Source: Microbacterium gorillae
GTDB taxonomy: Bacteria; Actinomycetota; Actinomycetes; Actinomycetales; Microbacteriaceae
Length of the DNA stretch: 64,000 nucleotides
Direction of reading: 5' to 3'
Assembly: GCF_000826185.2 (NCBI RefSeq)
Contig: NZ_LN648875.1
Coordinates: 124,001-188,000, forward strand
Made by a program: the position numbers and the translations under genes. This document shows positions 34,227 to 43,813 of this stretch, one piece after another. The stretch's first letter is position 1. The number at the start of each line of letters is the position of its first letter. The notes beneath the pieces are model-generated. The model searched no databases. It was given only the letters and a program-made list of their open reading frames with translations, and was not told the DNA's origin.

Positions 34227-35156
34227 TCAGCCGGCGTTCTGCTGCAGCCAGGCGTAGCCGTCGACCTTCGAGCCGTTGACCGCCAATTCGAAGTGCAGGT
34301 GGTTCGCCGTCGAGTTTCCGGTGCTGCCGACGAGGCCGATGATCTGGCCCGCTGCCACCTGCTGCCCCTGCGAGACGACCCGGGTGCCGTGCGTCATGTG
34401 GGCGTAGCAGGTCTCGACGTTCTGGCCGCCGACCGTGCCCTCGATGACCACCGCGACACCGAAGCCGTAATAGCCCTCGCTGGAAACGGTGACGGTCCCG
34501 GCGTGCGCGGCGTAGATCGGCGTACCGCCGGCGATCAGCATGTCCACACCCTCGTGGCTGCCGCCACGACTGCGGAATCCATCCCCGAGCGTGTAGCCGC
34601 CGGGCAGGGGCCACCGCACTTCGCCGCTCCCGGGAGCGGTCATGCTCAGATCGATGTCGTAACCGCCGCCACCACCGCTGTCGGAGTCGTTGTTCTTGTT
34701 GGCAGCCGCTGCGGCAGACGCCTCGGCTGCGGCCTTGGCGCGCGCGACCGCGGCCTCCTCGGCCTTCTTCTTATCGATCTCCGTGCGCGTGGTCGCGGTG
34801 TAGCTCGCACGCTCTACCGACGCATCGGCGACGTCCGACGCGGAGAGGAATGTCTGTGCACCCTCCGCGGCCTCCTGCTGCAGGGTGCGCGGAGCTGCGT
34901 CCGTCGTCGCCTCGCGCTCCGCACTCTGGAAGGCACCGTATGCCGGGAGCGCGACCGTGGCCATCATCGCCACCGCCGCGACGAGGATGCCGGCGGTGCG
35001 GGCCGGCCGCCATGCGCGGCGCGCGGACACGGTAGGACGGCGAGATCGGCCGATCGACGTCGTCAGGGGTGACTCGTGGATGCGATCGGTGGGCTCACTC
35101 TCGCCGCTGCGCATCGATTCGGGCTCGTTCGCGGACGAATGGTTGTCTTCGGTCAA
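34227..35156 (-). CDS. M23 metallopeptidase with N-terminal membrane anchor (paralogue 1)
   Basis: This 309-residue protein has a cytoplasmic basic tail, one TM near residues 55-80 (AGILVAAVAMMATVALPAYG), an Ala/Lys-rich stalk (IDKKKAEEAAVARAKAAAEA) and a LytM/M23 domain. The zinc motifs are present: SHEGVDM (H-x3-D) and NHLHFEL (HxH), plus CYAHMTHG. M23 enzymes cut peptidoglycan cross-links. The predicted start is TTG at 35156, with GGAGG seven bases upstream; the paralogue has the same arrangement. Upstream, three hexamers at an 11-bp period resemble MtrA sites. The next gene leftwards is unrelated. Confidence 0.9.
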   Translation of the reverse strand: MTEDNHSSANEPESMRSGESEPTDRIHESPLTTSIGRSRRPTVSARRAWRPARTAGILVAAVAMMATVALPAYGAFQSAEREATTDAAPRTLQQEAAEGAQTFLSASDVADASVERASYTATTRTEIDKKKAEEAAVARAKAAAEASAAAAANKNNDSDSGGGGGYDIDLSMTAPGSGEVRWPLPGGYTLGDGFRSRGGSHEGVDMLIAGGTPIYAAHAGTVTVSSEGYYGFGVAVVIEGTVGGQNVETCYAHMTHGTRVVSQGQQVAAGQIIGLVGSTGNSTANHLHFELAVNGSKVDGYAWLQQNAG

Positions 35157-35311
35157 GCTGATTCCTCCGTGCCTCCACGCGTGGGGCGTGCGACTCGTCT
35201 GCACCGTCGGGCAATTGTGCGGGTCAATTGTGATCGAGCCGTGGGGGTGACGAGCCGATGAGGAACCCTCCACGGTGTCCGCGAGCCAGCTTGCGCTCCC
35301 GGACTCCTCAA

Positions 35312-35339
35312 CGATAACTGACCGTTACCGATTTGTCAC
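35312..35339 (-). promoter_or_regulatory. Three MtrA-like hexamers at 11-bp period upstream of M23 paralogue 1
   Basis: On the minus strand GTGACA, GTAACG and TTATCG begin 11 bases apart (plus-strand positions 35334, 35323, 35312). The GTNAC direct-repeat form matches the reported pattern of MtrA response-regulator sites, which control peptidoglycan hydrolases. The same array occurs at the paralogue. Confidence 0.6.
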
Positions 35340-35375
35340 CTGAACGCGGCCGGTCCTGCCACACTCGCCAACGAC

Positions 35376-35423
35376 GAAGCACCCCGGGGTCCGCGACGGA
35401 GGGTGCGGTTCCCGGGGTGCTTC
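35376..35423 (-). terminator. Terminator after M23 paralogue 2
   Basis: GAAGCACCCCGGG and CCCGGGGTGCTTC form a 13-bp stem, 12 bases after the paralogue-2 stop. Confidence 0.65.
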
Positions 35424-35434
35424 TGAGTCGTTCG

Positions 35435-36343
35435 TCAGCCGGCGTTCGCCCGGAGCCAGGCGAGCGGGTCCGACTTGACACCGTTGATGTCGACCTCGAA
35501 GTGGAGGTGCGGGCCGGTGGACCAGCCCGTGGACCCGACGGCACCGATCGGCTGGCCGACCGTCACGGTCTGGCCGACCTCGACGAGGCGCGCACCGTAG
35601 GGCATGTGACCGTACGTGGTCTCGACGGTGACTCCGTTGACCTCGCCCTTGATCTTCACAGCCACGCCGTAGCCGTAGTAACCGTCGCTGGACACGGTGA
35701 CCACACCGCTGTGCGCGGCGTAGATCGGGGTTCCCTGCGGGTCGACGAAGTCCACTCCCTGGTGCTCGCCCCCGCGAGCCATGAACCCTTCACCGATCTC
35801 CTGGATCGACGCGAGCGGCCAGCGAACCTCGCCGCTTCCGGGCGCCGTCATGTTCAGGTCTACATTCGAGCTGTTGTAGCCGGACGACGAGGACGAGCTG
35901 GCCGCTGCGGCGGCGGCGGCTGCTTTGGCGCGCTCGAGGGCTGCGGCCTCGGCCTTCTTCTTGTCGATCTCGTCACGCGTGGTCGCCGAGTAGCTGCCAC
36001 GCGCGACCTCGGTGTCCTTCGCATCGGAACCGGCGACGAACTTCTGGGCCGAGTCCTGCGCCTCCTGCTGGACGGTGCGCTCGGTGGTCTCGGCACCGGC
36101 GGCCGAGGTCGCTCCCTCAAGAGCGCCGTACGCGGGCAGCGCCACCGTGGCGAGCAGTCCGACGACGGCGACGAGGATTCCGGCGGTGCGCAGGGGCTTG
36201 CGTTCGCGTCGGATGGCCGGGGCCTTCAGTGGGGCGACCTGGGCGGCGGCACGGGAAGCGCGTCGGGTGGTGGGCACGGGTGGGGTGGAGTCCGATGCGG
36301 CATTCTCGGGGGGCGTCTCGGACGATTCGTTCACTGCGGTCAA
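35435..36343 (-). CDS. M23 metallopeptidase with N-terminal membrane anchor (paralogue 2)
   Basis: This 302-residue protein is built like its neighbour: basic tail, TM near residues 50-75 (AGILVAVVGLLATVALPAYG), an Ala-rich coiled stalk (IDKKKAEAAALERAKAAAAA), and an M23 domain with EHQGVDF (H-x3-D) and PHLHFEV (HxH). The two share GSGEVRWPL and a similar C-terminus, so they come from a gene duplication. TTG at 36343 is the predicted start, with GGAGGA nine bases upstream; a GTG a few codons later is possible. An MtrA-like triplet lies upstream. Confidence 0.9.
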   Translation of the reverse strand: MTAVNESSETPPENAASDSTPPVPTTRRASRAAAQVAPLKAPAIRRERKPLRTAGILVAVVGLLATVALPAYGALEGATSAAGAETTERTVQQEAQDSAQKFVAGSDAKDTEVARGSYSATTRDEIDKKKAEAAALERAKAAAAAAAASSSSSSGYNSSNVDLNMTAPGSGEVRWPLASIQEIGEGFMARGGEHQGVDFVDPQGTPIYAAHSGVVTVSSDGYYGYGVAVKIKGEVNGVTVETTYGHMPYGARLVEVGQTVTVGQPIGAVGSTGWSTGPHLHFEVDINGVKSDPLAWLRANAG

Positions 36344-36494
36344 AGCTGGTTTCCTCCGTCGCCTCGACGCGTGGGGCGCGGCTCGTCGGCACTCGTCTGG
36401 CACGTGGTGCATTGGAACCAAGGGCGGTAACGAGCCTCTGAGGCACCGTCCTCGGTGTCCGACCCCAGCTTGCGACGGGGTGGACGATATACGA

Positions 36495-36522
36495 CGTTAC
36501 CCGAACGTTACGAAGATGTCAC
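36495..36522 (-). promoter_or_regulatory. Three MtrA-like hexamers at 11-bp period upstream of M23 paralogue 2
   Basis: On the minus strand GTGACA, GTAACG and GTAACG begin exactly 11 bases apart (plus-strand starts 36517, 36506, 36495). TATATC follows at 36484-36490 as a likely -10 box, so the sites are placed for activation. Confidence 0.65.
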
Positions 36523-36549
36523 GTCAGGACACGTTTTCTCATCTTCGTG

Positions 36550-37251
36550 TCAGGAGCGCTCATCGACGAGGAAGATGTGACCGGCGATCTCCACAGGCAG
36601 CTCCAGCCCGTCCTCGATGCCGTCCATCTCAACCAGGACATAGCCCTCGTTGAACCGATACGAGCCGTGCGCACCCGGCAGGACACCGGCGTCGCGCAAC
36701 TGCTCCAACAGTTCCGGATCGACCTGCGCCGGTTCGGCCAGGCGCCGCACCGTGCCCGTGATGGGCGTCCCCGCGTCCGTGAGCCGCTGCACCAGGCCGA
36801 CGACTCCCTGTTCGAAACCCGACACGGCTTCCGCACCGATCAGTTCGAGGCCGGGAATCGGATTGCCGTAGGGGGACTCGGTGGGCTGCCCGAGGAGCTC
36901 GACGAGACGACGCTCCACCTGCTCGCTCATCACGTGCTCCCAGCGACATGCTTCCTCGTGGACATATGCCCAGTCGAGACCGATCACGTCGGACAGGAGA
37001 CGCTCGGCGAGTCGGTGCTTGCGCATCACGTCCACCGCCTTCGCGCGGCCGGCATCGGTCAGCTGCAGTCGACGGTCGTCGGAGACCACGACGAGCCCAT
37101 CGCGCTCCATCCGCCCGACCGTCTGCGACACGGTCGGTCCGGAGTGGCCGAGACGCTCGGAGATGCGTGCGCGCAAGGGCACGATGTTCTCCTCCTCCAG
37201 TTCCAGAATGGTGCGGAGATACATCTCGGTGGTGTCGATCAGGTCCGTCAT
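36550..37251 (-). CDS. DtxR/IdeR iron-dependent regulator
   Basis: With Fe(II) bound, DtxR/IdeR represses iron-uptake and siderophore genes. The 233-residue protein matches the diphtheria repressor residue for residue at its metal sites: M10, H79, E83, H98, C102, E105 and H106 are all in place (MTDLIDTTEMYLRTI; KHRLAERLL; VHEEACRWEH). The HTH (SERLGHSGPTVSQTVGRM) and the C-terminal SH3-like domain (GTPITGTVRRL, HIFLVDERS) are present. ATG 37251 is chosen because it gives the family start; a GTG is one codon earlier. Targets are not in this window. Confidence 0.94.
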   Translation of the reverse strand: MTDLIDTTEMYLRTILELEEENIVPLRARISERLGHSGPTVSQTVGRMERDGLVVVSDDRRLQLTDAGRAKAVDVMRKHRLAERLLSDVIGLDWAYVHEEACRWEHVMSEQVERRLVELLGQPTESPYGNPIPGLELIGAEAVSGFEQGVVGLVQRLTDAGTPITGTVRRLAEPAQVDPELLEQLRDAGVLPGAHGSYRFNEGYVLVEMDGIEDGLELPVEIAGHIFLVDERS

Positions 37252-37291
37252 CACGCCTCACAGTCACGAAAGATCAGCACGATCAGCCTAG

Positions 37292-38494
<1,203 letters not shown>

Positions 38495-38506
38495 GCTCCG
38501 TCTCAC

Positions 38507-38546
38507 GACGAAGGGTGCGTCTCCCACGGGAGGCGCACCCTTCGTC
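38507..38546 (+). terminator. Terminator between convergent serC and DUF3027 genes
   Basis: GACGAAGGGTGCG and CGCACCCTTCGTC form a long stem with an inner GTCTCCC/GGGAGGC pairing. Confidence 0.75.
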
Positions 38547-38555
38547 ATGCGGCGG

Positions 38556-39485
38556 TCATCGCGGGGCGGATGTCACCCCGGCGCGGTCACCGTCTGCGTC
38601 ATCGTCCGAGCCTTCGCCCCCGGCAGCCCCGTCCTGCGACTCCGCGTCGTCGTCCGAGTCGTCGTCGTTCACGTCGTCGTCCGACTCTTCGTCGTCCTCG
38701 GAGTCCTCCTCGTCCTCGGAGTCCTCTTCGTCGGTCTGAAGGTCGGTTTCGGACTGCACCGAGGGATCGATCGAGTCGATGTCGACACCGTCCACATCGC
38801 CGGAGTGCAGGATCGGCGAGCCGTCCTCGTCGAAGTCCTGGGCGTCGAGATCATCGACGTCATCGAACTCGTCATCGTCGGTCTCATCATCGAGGTCGTC
38901 GTCGGTCTCGTCGGCCGCCTGCGCGGCCTGAGCCGCCTGGTAATCGGCGAGGCGAACGGCCCACGGCACCCAGTCCGGCGCCAGCAGAGCCGCCTCACCG
39001 GGAAGCAGCTCGGCCTCCAGCACGGTCGGCTCCTCGCCCTCCACACGGGCGAGCGAGACGGTCCAGAACCAGCCCGGGTATCCCGCGAGCCTGTTCTGGA
39101 ACAGCAGCGACACGACCCCGTCGGCCTCGACGCGGTGGCCCGCGGGAGCACCCACGCTCGTCACCGCGGTGATCTCGTGCAGGGCGGCCAAGGCGAGGTC
39201 GTGGGCCTCGAGCAGACGCTCGTCCGCAACCGTGACGGCGGTGTCCTCCGCCGGGGCGGTCTCCGTCGCGACGGGTTCCGCGGCGCCGTCCTCGATGGGC
39301 ACCTCGGGCTCAGACGGAACCTCAGCGTCAGCCGACACCTCGGCCTCAGGCGACGCTTCCGGCTCAGCCGGGGGCTCCGGCGCGACCGGCACCGAGGACT
39401 CGGGCTCAGCGGCGGCGATCACCTCGGGGGATTCACCCTCGGCGGGGTCCGGGAAGGGGAACAGGGTCTCGTCGGAGTCAGGCAT
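38556..39485 (-). CDS. DUF3027 protein with acidic tail
   Basis: The DUF3027 core is the middle (residues 85-215): RLLEAHDLALAALHEIT, then PGWFWTVSLARVEGEEPTVL and LLPGEAALLAPDWVPWAVRL. The N-terminal 80 residues are Glu/Pro/Ala-rich, and the last 100 residues are almost entirely Asp/Glu/Ser. The function of the family is unknown. The ATG at 39485 overlaps the cold-shock gene stop by eight bases, so translation is coupled. This pair recurs in actinobacteria. Acidic tails are often found on nucleic-acid-binding or transcription-associated proteins, but no role can be assigned. Confidence 0.85.
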   Translation of the reverse strand: MPDSDETLFPFPDPAEGESPEVIAAAEPESSVPVAPEPPAEPEASPEAEVSADAEVPSEPEVPIEDGAAEPVATETAPAEDTAVTVADERLLEAHDLALAALHEITAVTSVGAPAGHRVEADGVVSLLFQNRLAGYPGWFWTVSLARVEGEEPTVLEAELLPGEAALLAPDWVPWAVRLADYQAAQAAQAADETDDDLDDETDDDEFDDVDDLDAQDFDEDGSPILHSGDVDGVDIDSIDPSVQSETDLQTDEEDSEDEEDSEDDEESDDDVNDDDSDDDAESQDGAAGGEGSDDDADGDRAGVTSAPR

Positions 39486-39861
39486 CGAGTTCGTCCGCGA
39501 CCTTACGCAGCACCGTCGCGACCTTGCGCGCGTGACCACTGGAGGGATACCGACCGTGACGGAGGTCGCCGCCGACGTCATCGAGCAGCTTGACCAGGTC
39601 CTCCACGATCACGGCCATGTCATCGGCCGGCTTGCGGTTCTTCTTGACCAGGCTGACGGGGGCGTCCAGCACCCGCACGGACAGGGCCTGCAGTCCGCGC
39701 TTGCCCTGGGCGACACCGAACTCCACGCGCGAGCCCGGCTTCGGAGCGGACTCCCCCTCCGGGAGGGCGGTGGCGTGCAGGAACACGTCTTGGCCGTCCT
39801 CCGACGTGATGAAGCCGAAGCCCTTGTCCTCGTCGTAGAACCTGACCTTGCCGCTGGGCAT
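39478..39861 (-). CDS. Cold-shock domain protein with C-terminal extension
   Basis: Residues 1-67 are a cold-shock domain: MPSGKVRFYDEDKGFGFITS with RNP1 (KGFGFI) and RNP2 (VFLHATAL). Unlike CspA (about 67 residues), this 127-residue protein carries a 60-residue basic/helical tail (KKNRKPADDMAVIVEDLV, HARKVATVLRKVADELDA). It should bind single-stranded RNA or DNA. The ATG at 39861 gives the usual MPSGKV start, with GAGGTGG upstream. It is coupled to the DUF3027 gene. Confidence 0.9.
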   Translation of the reverse strand: MPSGKVRFYDEDKGFGFITSEDGQDVFLHATALPEGESAPKPGSRVEFGVAQGKRGLQALSVRVLDAPVSLVKKNRKPADDMAVIVEDLVKLLDDVGGDLRHGRYPSSGHARKVATVLRKVADELDA

Positions 39862-39967
39862 CGCCACCTCGCTGACCTTCTCGCCCCGACGGGCGGTACC
39901 ACTGGATGAGCAGGAGACCCCTGCGGTGACAGCCTACCGGGGCGAGGGCGCACTACGCTGGAGGGTG

Positions 39968-40258
39968 ATGAACACTTCGCAGCCGGCCGAAGAGCCCCCC
40001 GTCCAGCGCGTCGACCGGTGGTTGGCGCTGGCCTCGATCACGCTCATCGTGCTCGCCGTGATCAGTTTCTTCGCGATCATCATCGGCACCGCCGTGGGCC
40101 TGACCCATGAGGACTTCCAACACGGCGTCTGGCCCGCCGCGGCCGCCATCATGACCTACGGTCTGCCGGTCGGCGTCGTGCTGTTCTTCATCCTGCTCAT
40201 CACCAACATGGTCCGCCGCTCGCGCGCGACCAAGCGCACCACGGACCGGAAGCGCTGA
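39968..40258 (+). CDS. Small two-TM membrane protein
   Basis: This 96-residue protein has two hydrophobic segments: LALASITLIVLAVISFFAII (about residues 19-40) and YGLPVGVVLFFILLITNMV (about 62-80). Both ends are polar and the C-terminus is strongly basic (RRSRATKRTTDRKR). I do not recognise the family. GGAGG lies four bases before the ATG. It runs 10 bases ahead of the helicase-associated gene and is probably in the same operon. Confidence 0.75.
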   Translation: MNTSQPAEEPPVQRVDRWLALASITLIVLAVISFFAIIIGTAVGLTHEDFQHGVWPAAAAIMTYGLPVGVVLFFILLITNMVRRSRATKRTTDRKR

Positions 40259-40268
40259 GCGTCCCTCG

Positions 40269-41942
40269 ATGACCGCCGACGCGCGCCCGCTCGCCGCCGC
40301 CCTCACGGCCGCGCCGGACGCCGAGGTGGCCGCCCTCCTCCGCGCGCGCGGCATCGTCGACCGCCCGGCGCTGCGAGACTTCTTCGACCTCGCCGAAGTG
40401 CTGCTCGAGCCCACTCACGTCGCCGATGCGCTCGCCGCCCTCCCCGCCGACCTGGCGCGGGCCATCGCCACGGCCGACCCCAGCGTGGCCGAATCTCACC
40501 GAGCGGCGCTCCAGTCGGCCGCTCTGATCGGCGCGGACGGTGCACCGTACGAAGCCGTGCGCGTGGCCGTCGCAACACTGCCCGTTCCGGATCTGCCCGC
40601 CACCCGATCGGTCGCGAGCGTCGACTCCGCCACCGCCGCCGAGCGCGCCTTCACCAGCGTGAGCGCGGTCGCAGACCTGCTGCTGGCGACGTACGCGCAC
40701 CCGATCGCGACCATCGGGTCGGGCGCGATCGGCGCAGCGGATCGCCGTCGACTTCTCGAGGAGGACGTCGTGGCGGCCCCCGAGGACGTCGATGCGTTCG
40801 TCGAGATCGCCGCGGCCGCCGGGCTCCTGCGCCAGGTGGACCGCGAATGGCAGGTGACCGCGCAGGCGCACGGTTGGCTGAACGCGTCGACCCCGGATCG
40901 CTGGCGATCCCTCGCACTCGGTCTGGCCGCTCTCGCCCCGGAACAGCTGCATGACGGGGATGCCTGGACTCCGGTCAGCGACTGGCTTCTCGCCTACCCG
41001 TGGAGTCCGACGTGGCCGACGCGCGCTGCGGAGCTGAGCCGGGACGCGGACCTGCTCGGACTGTTCGATCCCGCATCTCACGCTCCCACACCGTGGGCCG
41101 CCGGTGATGCCGCAGCCCTTAGCGCGCACCTTCCCGCCGAAGTGGATCGGGTGTTCCTGCAGAACGACCTGAGCGTGATCGCTCCGGGCCCGCTCGCCCC
41201 CGAACTGGACCTGCGGCTGCGCTCCATGGCCGTCCGGGAGTCGCACGCGCAGGCGTCCACGTACCGGTTCACCGCGGCGTCTGTGCAGAACGCGCTCTCC
41301 CACGGCGAGAGCGCCACGAGCATCACCGACTTCCTCGGCGCGCTGTCCCTGACCGGCGTTCCGCAGCCCCTGTCCTACCTGGTTCAGGAGTCCGCCACGC
41401 GGCACGGATCGATCACGGTGAGCACGGATGCCGCGTCGGGGCGCACGCGCGTTCGCACGGCCAACGACACCCTCCGCGAGATGCTCGCGGTGGATCAGAC
41501 CCTGCGCTCGCTCGGACTCGTCGTGGACGTCGGCAGCCTCAGCACCCGCGTGGACCGGGACCTGGTCGCGCTCGCGCTGGCCGAGGCCCATTACCCCGTC
41601 GCGGTCGTGGATTCCGACGGCCGGTTCGAGCCGTTGCAGCGCGGCCGCGTCGCGCCGGAGACGGACGACGCCCCCGATGCGAGCGCTGCGCTGGTCACCC
41701 GTCTGCGGGAGTCCGGCGGCACCGATGTCGAACACGCCTGGTTGATGCGGGAGCTGGACGCCGCCGTTCGTGCGAAAGCCCTCCTCGAAGTGACCGTCGC
41801 GATGCCGGGCGGAGAATCTCGCACCCTGCTGCTGGAGGCCGCCGGCCTCGGTGGCGGACGCCTCCGCGGACGTGACCGCGCCGCCGATGTGGAACGCACC
41901 CTGCCGCTGTCGCACATCACCCACGTCACCGTGGTGCGCTGA
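40269..41942 (+). CDS. Helicase-associated (Helicase_C_3-like) protein, XPB partner
   Basis: This 557-residue protein shows the pattern of actinobacterial helicase-associated proteins placed just before an XPB-type helicase. Features are an N-terminal helical region (VAALLRARGIVDRPALRDFF), FLQNDLSVIAPGPLAPELDL in the middle, and YRFTAASVQNALSHGESATS with FLGALSLTGVPQPLSYLV, the helicase-associated core. The C-terminus has SHITHVTVV. It carries no ATPase motifs. The likely role is to help the downstream helicase in DNA repair or recombination, from its genomic pairing. A 76-base gap separates the two. Confidence 0.85.
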   Translation: MTADARPLAAALTAAPDAEVAALLRARGIVDRPALRDFFDLAEVLLEPTHVADALAALPADLARAIATADPSVAESHRAALQSAALIGADGAPYEAVRVAVATLPVPDLPATRSVASVDSATAAERAFTSVSAVADLLLATYAHPIATIGSGAIGAADRRRLLEEDVVAAPEDVDAFVEIAAAAGLLRQVDREWQVTAQAHGWLNASTPDRWRSLALGLAALAPEQLHDGDAWTPVSDWLLAYPWSPTWPTRAAELSRDADLLGLFDPASHAPTPWAAGDAAALSAHLPAEVDRVFLQNDLSVIAPGPLAPELDLRLRSMAVRESHAQASTYRFTAASVQNALSHGESATSITDFLGALSLTGVPQPLSYLVQESATRHGSITVSTDAASGRTRVRTANDTLREMLAVDQTLRSLGLVVDVGSLSTRVDRDLVALALAEAHYPVAVVDSDGRFEPLQRGRVAPETDDAPDASAALVTRLRESGGTDVEHAWLMRELDAAVRAKALLEVTVAMPGGESRTLLLEAAGLGGGRLRGRDRAADVERTLPLSHITHVTVVR

Positions 41943-42004
41943 GGACCCTCCCGTCGCGGACCCGTCATCCGGTGACATGTCGCCCGTCCCCGGGCGCACG
42001 CCGG

Positions 42005-42010
42005 TAGAAT
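42005..42010 (+). promoter_or_regulatory. -10 box near the XPB gene start
   Basis: TAGAAT ends eight bases before the ATG at 42019, consistent with a leaderless transcript in addition to read-through from the upstream gene. Confidence 0.5.
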
Positions 42011-42018
42011 GGACCCTT

Positions 42019-43665
42019 ATGTCCGACGGTCCCCTCATCGTTCAGAGCGATCGCACCGTGCTGCTGGAAGTGGCACACCCCGACGCCGACGCCGCCCGCC
42101 ACGAGCTGGCGGTGTTCGCCGAACTGGAGCGCGCACCCGAACACATCCACACCTACCGCATCACGCGACTCGGCCTGTGGAACGCCCGCGCCGCCGGGCA
42201 CACCGCCGATGACATGCTGGCCACGCTGGACCGCTTCAGCCGGTTCCCGGTGCCGCCGTCGGTGTCCACCGACATCCGCGAAACGGTCGAGCGCTACGGG
42301 CGGCTGATCATCGAGCGCGATGCCGAGGGCCAGCTGATCCTCCGCACCAACGACGTCGCGGTCCTGACCGAGGTCGCACGCAACAAGCGGATTCAGCCAC
42401 TGCTGGTGGGCCACCCCACTCCGGACACGCACGTCATCGATGCCTGGGCGCGCGGTCAGATCAAGCAGGAGCTGCTGAAGATCGGATGGCCTGCCGAAGA
42501 CCTCGCCGGCTACACGCCGGGCACCCCGCACGAGATCGAGCTCGCCGAGGACGGCTGGGCACTGCGTCCGTATCAGCGCCAGGCGGTGGACACGTTCGTC
42601 ACCGGCGGTTCCGGGGTCGTGGTCCTCCCCTGCGGCGCCGGCAAGACCCTCGTCGGAGCGGGTGCGATGAGCCAGACCAAGACGAACACGCTCATCCTGG
42701 TCACCAACACCGTCAGCGCCCGCCAGTGGCGCGACGAACTCCTCAAGCGCACCTCGCTCACGCCGGACGAGATCGGCGAATACTCCGGTGCGGCCAAGGA
42801 GATCAAGCCGGTCACCATCGCGACGTACCAGATCCTCACGGCGAAGCGGAAGGGCGCCTACGCCCACCTGGCGCTCCTGGACGCCCTCGATTGGGGGCTG
42901 ATCGTCTATGACGAGGTGCATCTGCTGCCCGCGCCGGTGTTCAAGCTGACCGCCGACCTGCAGGCGCGCCGCCGCCTCGGGCTGACCGCCACCCTGGTGC
43001 GCGAGGACGGCCGAGAGGGCGACGTGTTCAGCCTGATCGGCCCCAAGCGCTTCGACGCACCCTGGAAGGAGATCGAGGCCCAGGGCTTCATCGCTCCGGC
43101 CGCCTGCTACGAGGTGCGGGTCGACCTGCCGGACGCCGAACGTCTGGAGTACGCGGCCGCCACCGACGACGAGCGGTACCGCATGGCGGCCACGGCGACG
43201 GCGAAGATCCAGACCGTCAAGGACCTGGTCGCCAAGCACGCCGGCGAGCAGATTCTCGTGATCGGCCAGTACCTCGACCAGATCGACGTGCTCGCCGAAG
43301 CCCTGGACGCCCCCAAGATCACCGGGGCCACCCCCGTGGACGAGCGCGAGGTGCTGTTCAACAAGTTCCGCACCGGCGAGGTCTCGGTGCTGATCGTGTC
43401 GAAGGTGGCGAACTTCTCCATCGATCTCCCGGATGCCTCCGTGGCCATCCAGGTCTCGGGGTCGTTCGGATCACGCCAGGAGGAGGCGCAGCGCCTCGGC
43501 CGGCTGCTGCGGCCCAAGTCGACCGATGCGACGGCGAGCTTCTACACGCTCATCGCCCGCGACACCGTCGATCAGGACTACGCGCAGAACCGTCAGCGGT
43601 TCCTCGCCGAACAGGGCTACAGCTACACGATCCTCGACGCCGACTCGCTCGCCCCGGCGGCCTGA
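42019..43665 (+). CDS. XPB-type DNA repair helicase
   Basis: This 548-residue SF2 helicase is the bacterial XPB form. An N-terminal regulatory domain (residues 1-170) precedes LRPYQRQAVDTFV (Q-like motif), Walker A PCGAGKTLVG, motif Ia TNTVSARQW, Walker B YDEVHLL, motif III LTATLVREDG (with the RED sequence of XPB) and motif VI QEEAQRLGRLLRPK. Bacterial XPB unwinds DNA 3' to 5' and is thought to act in repair. All ATPase motifs are intact, unlike the helicase-like gene at 25531. It is paired with the gene at 40269. Confidence 0.95.
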   Translation: MSDGPLIVQSDRTVLLEVAHPDADAARHELAVFAELERAPEHIHTYRITRLGLWNARAAGHTADDMLATLDRFSRFPVPPSVSTDIRETVERYGRLIIERDAEGQLILRTNDVAVLTEVARNKRIQPLLVGHPTPDTHVIDAWARGQIKQELLKIGWPAEDLAGYTPGTPHEIELAEDGWALRPYQRQAVDTFVTGGSGVVVLPCGAGKTLVGAGAMSQTKTNTLILVTNTVSARQWRDELLKRTSLTPDEIGEYSGAAKEIKPVTIATYQILTAKRKGAYAHLALLDALDWGLIVYDEVHLLPAPVFKLTADLQARRRLGLTATLVREDGREGDVFSLIGPKRFDAPWKEIEAQGFIAPAACYEVRVDLPDAERLEYAAATDDERYRMAATATAKIQTVKDLVAKHAGEQILVIGQYLDQIDVLAEALDAPKITGATPVDEREVLFNKFRTGEVSVLIVSKVANFSIDLPDASVAIQVSGSFGSRQEEAQRLGRLLRPKSTDATASFYTLIARDTVDQDYAQNRQRFLAEQGYSYTILDADSLAPAA

Positions 43666-43813
43666 CGGCGCTACCGCACGGGCGACGGCGGTCCTGATCA
43701 GCGGGCCCATCACGACGCGCTCACCCCGATCCGACCCCTGTTCGCCGCCGGCATACGGCCAATCCGCGCGTTCCACTGCCGCTACATAGGAATCGCTGGC
43801 AATAATGGGGGGC

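Noticed and set aside
35157-35345. c-di-AMP (ydaO-type) riboswitch before the M23 genes
   Set aside because: Such switches control wall hydrolases in actinobacteria, but I could not match the conserved core of the motif here.
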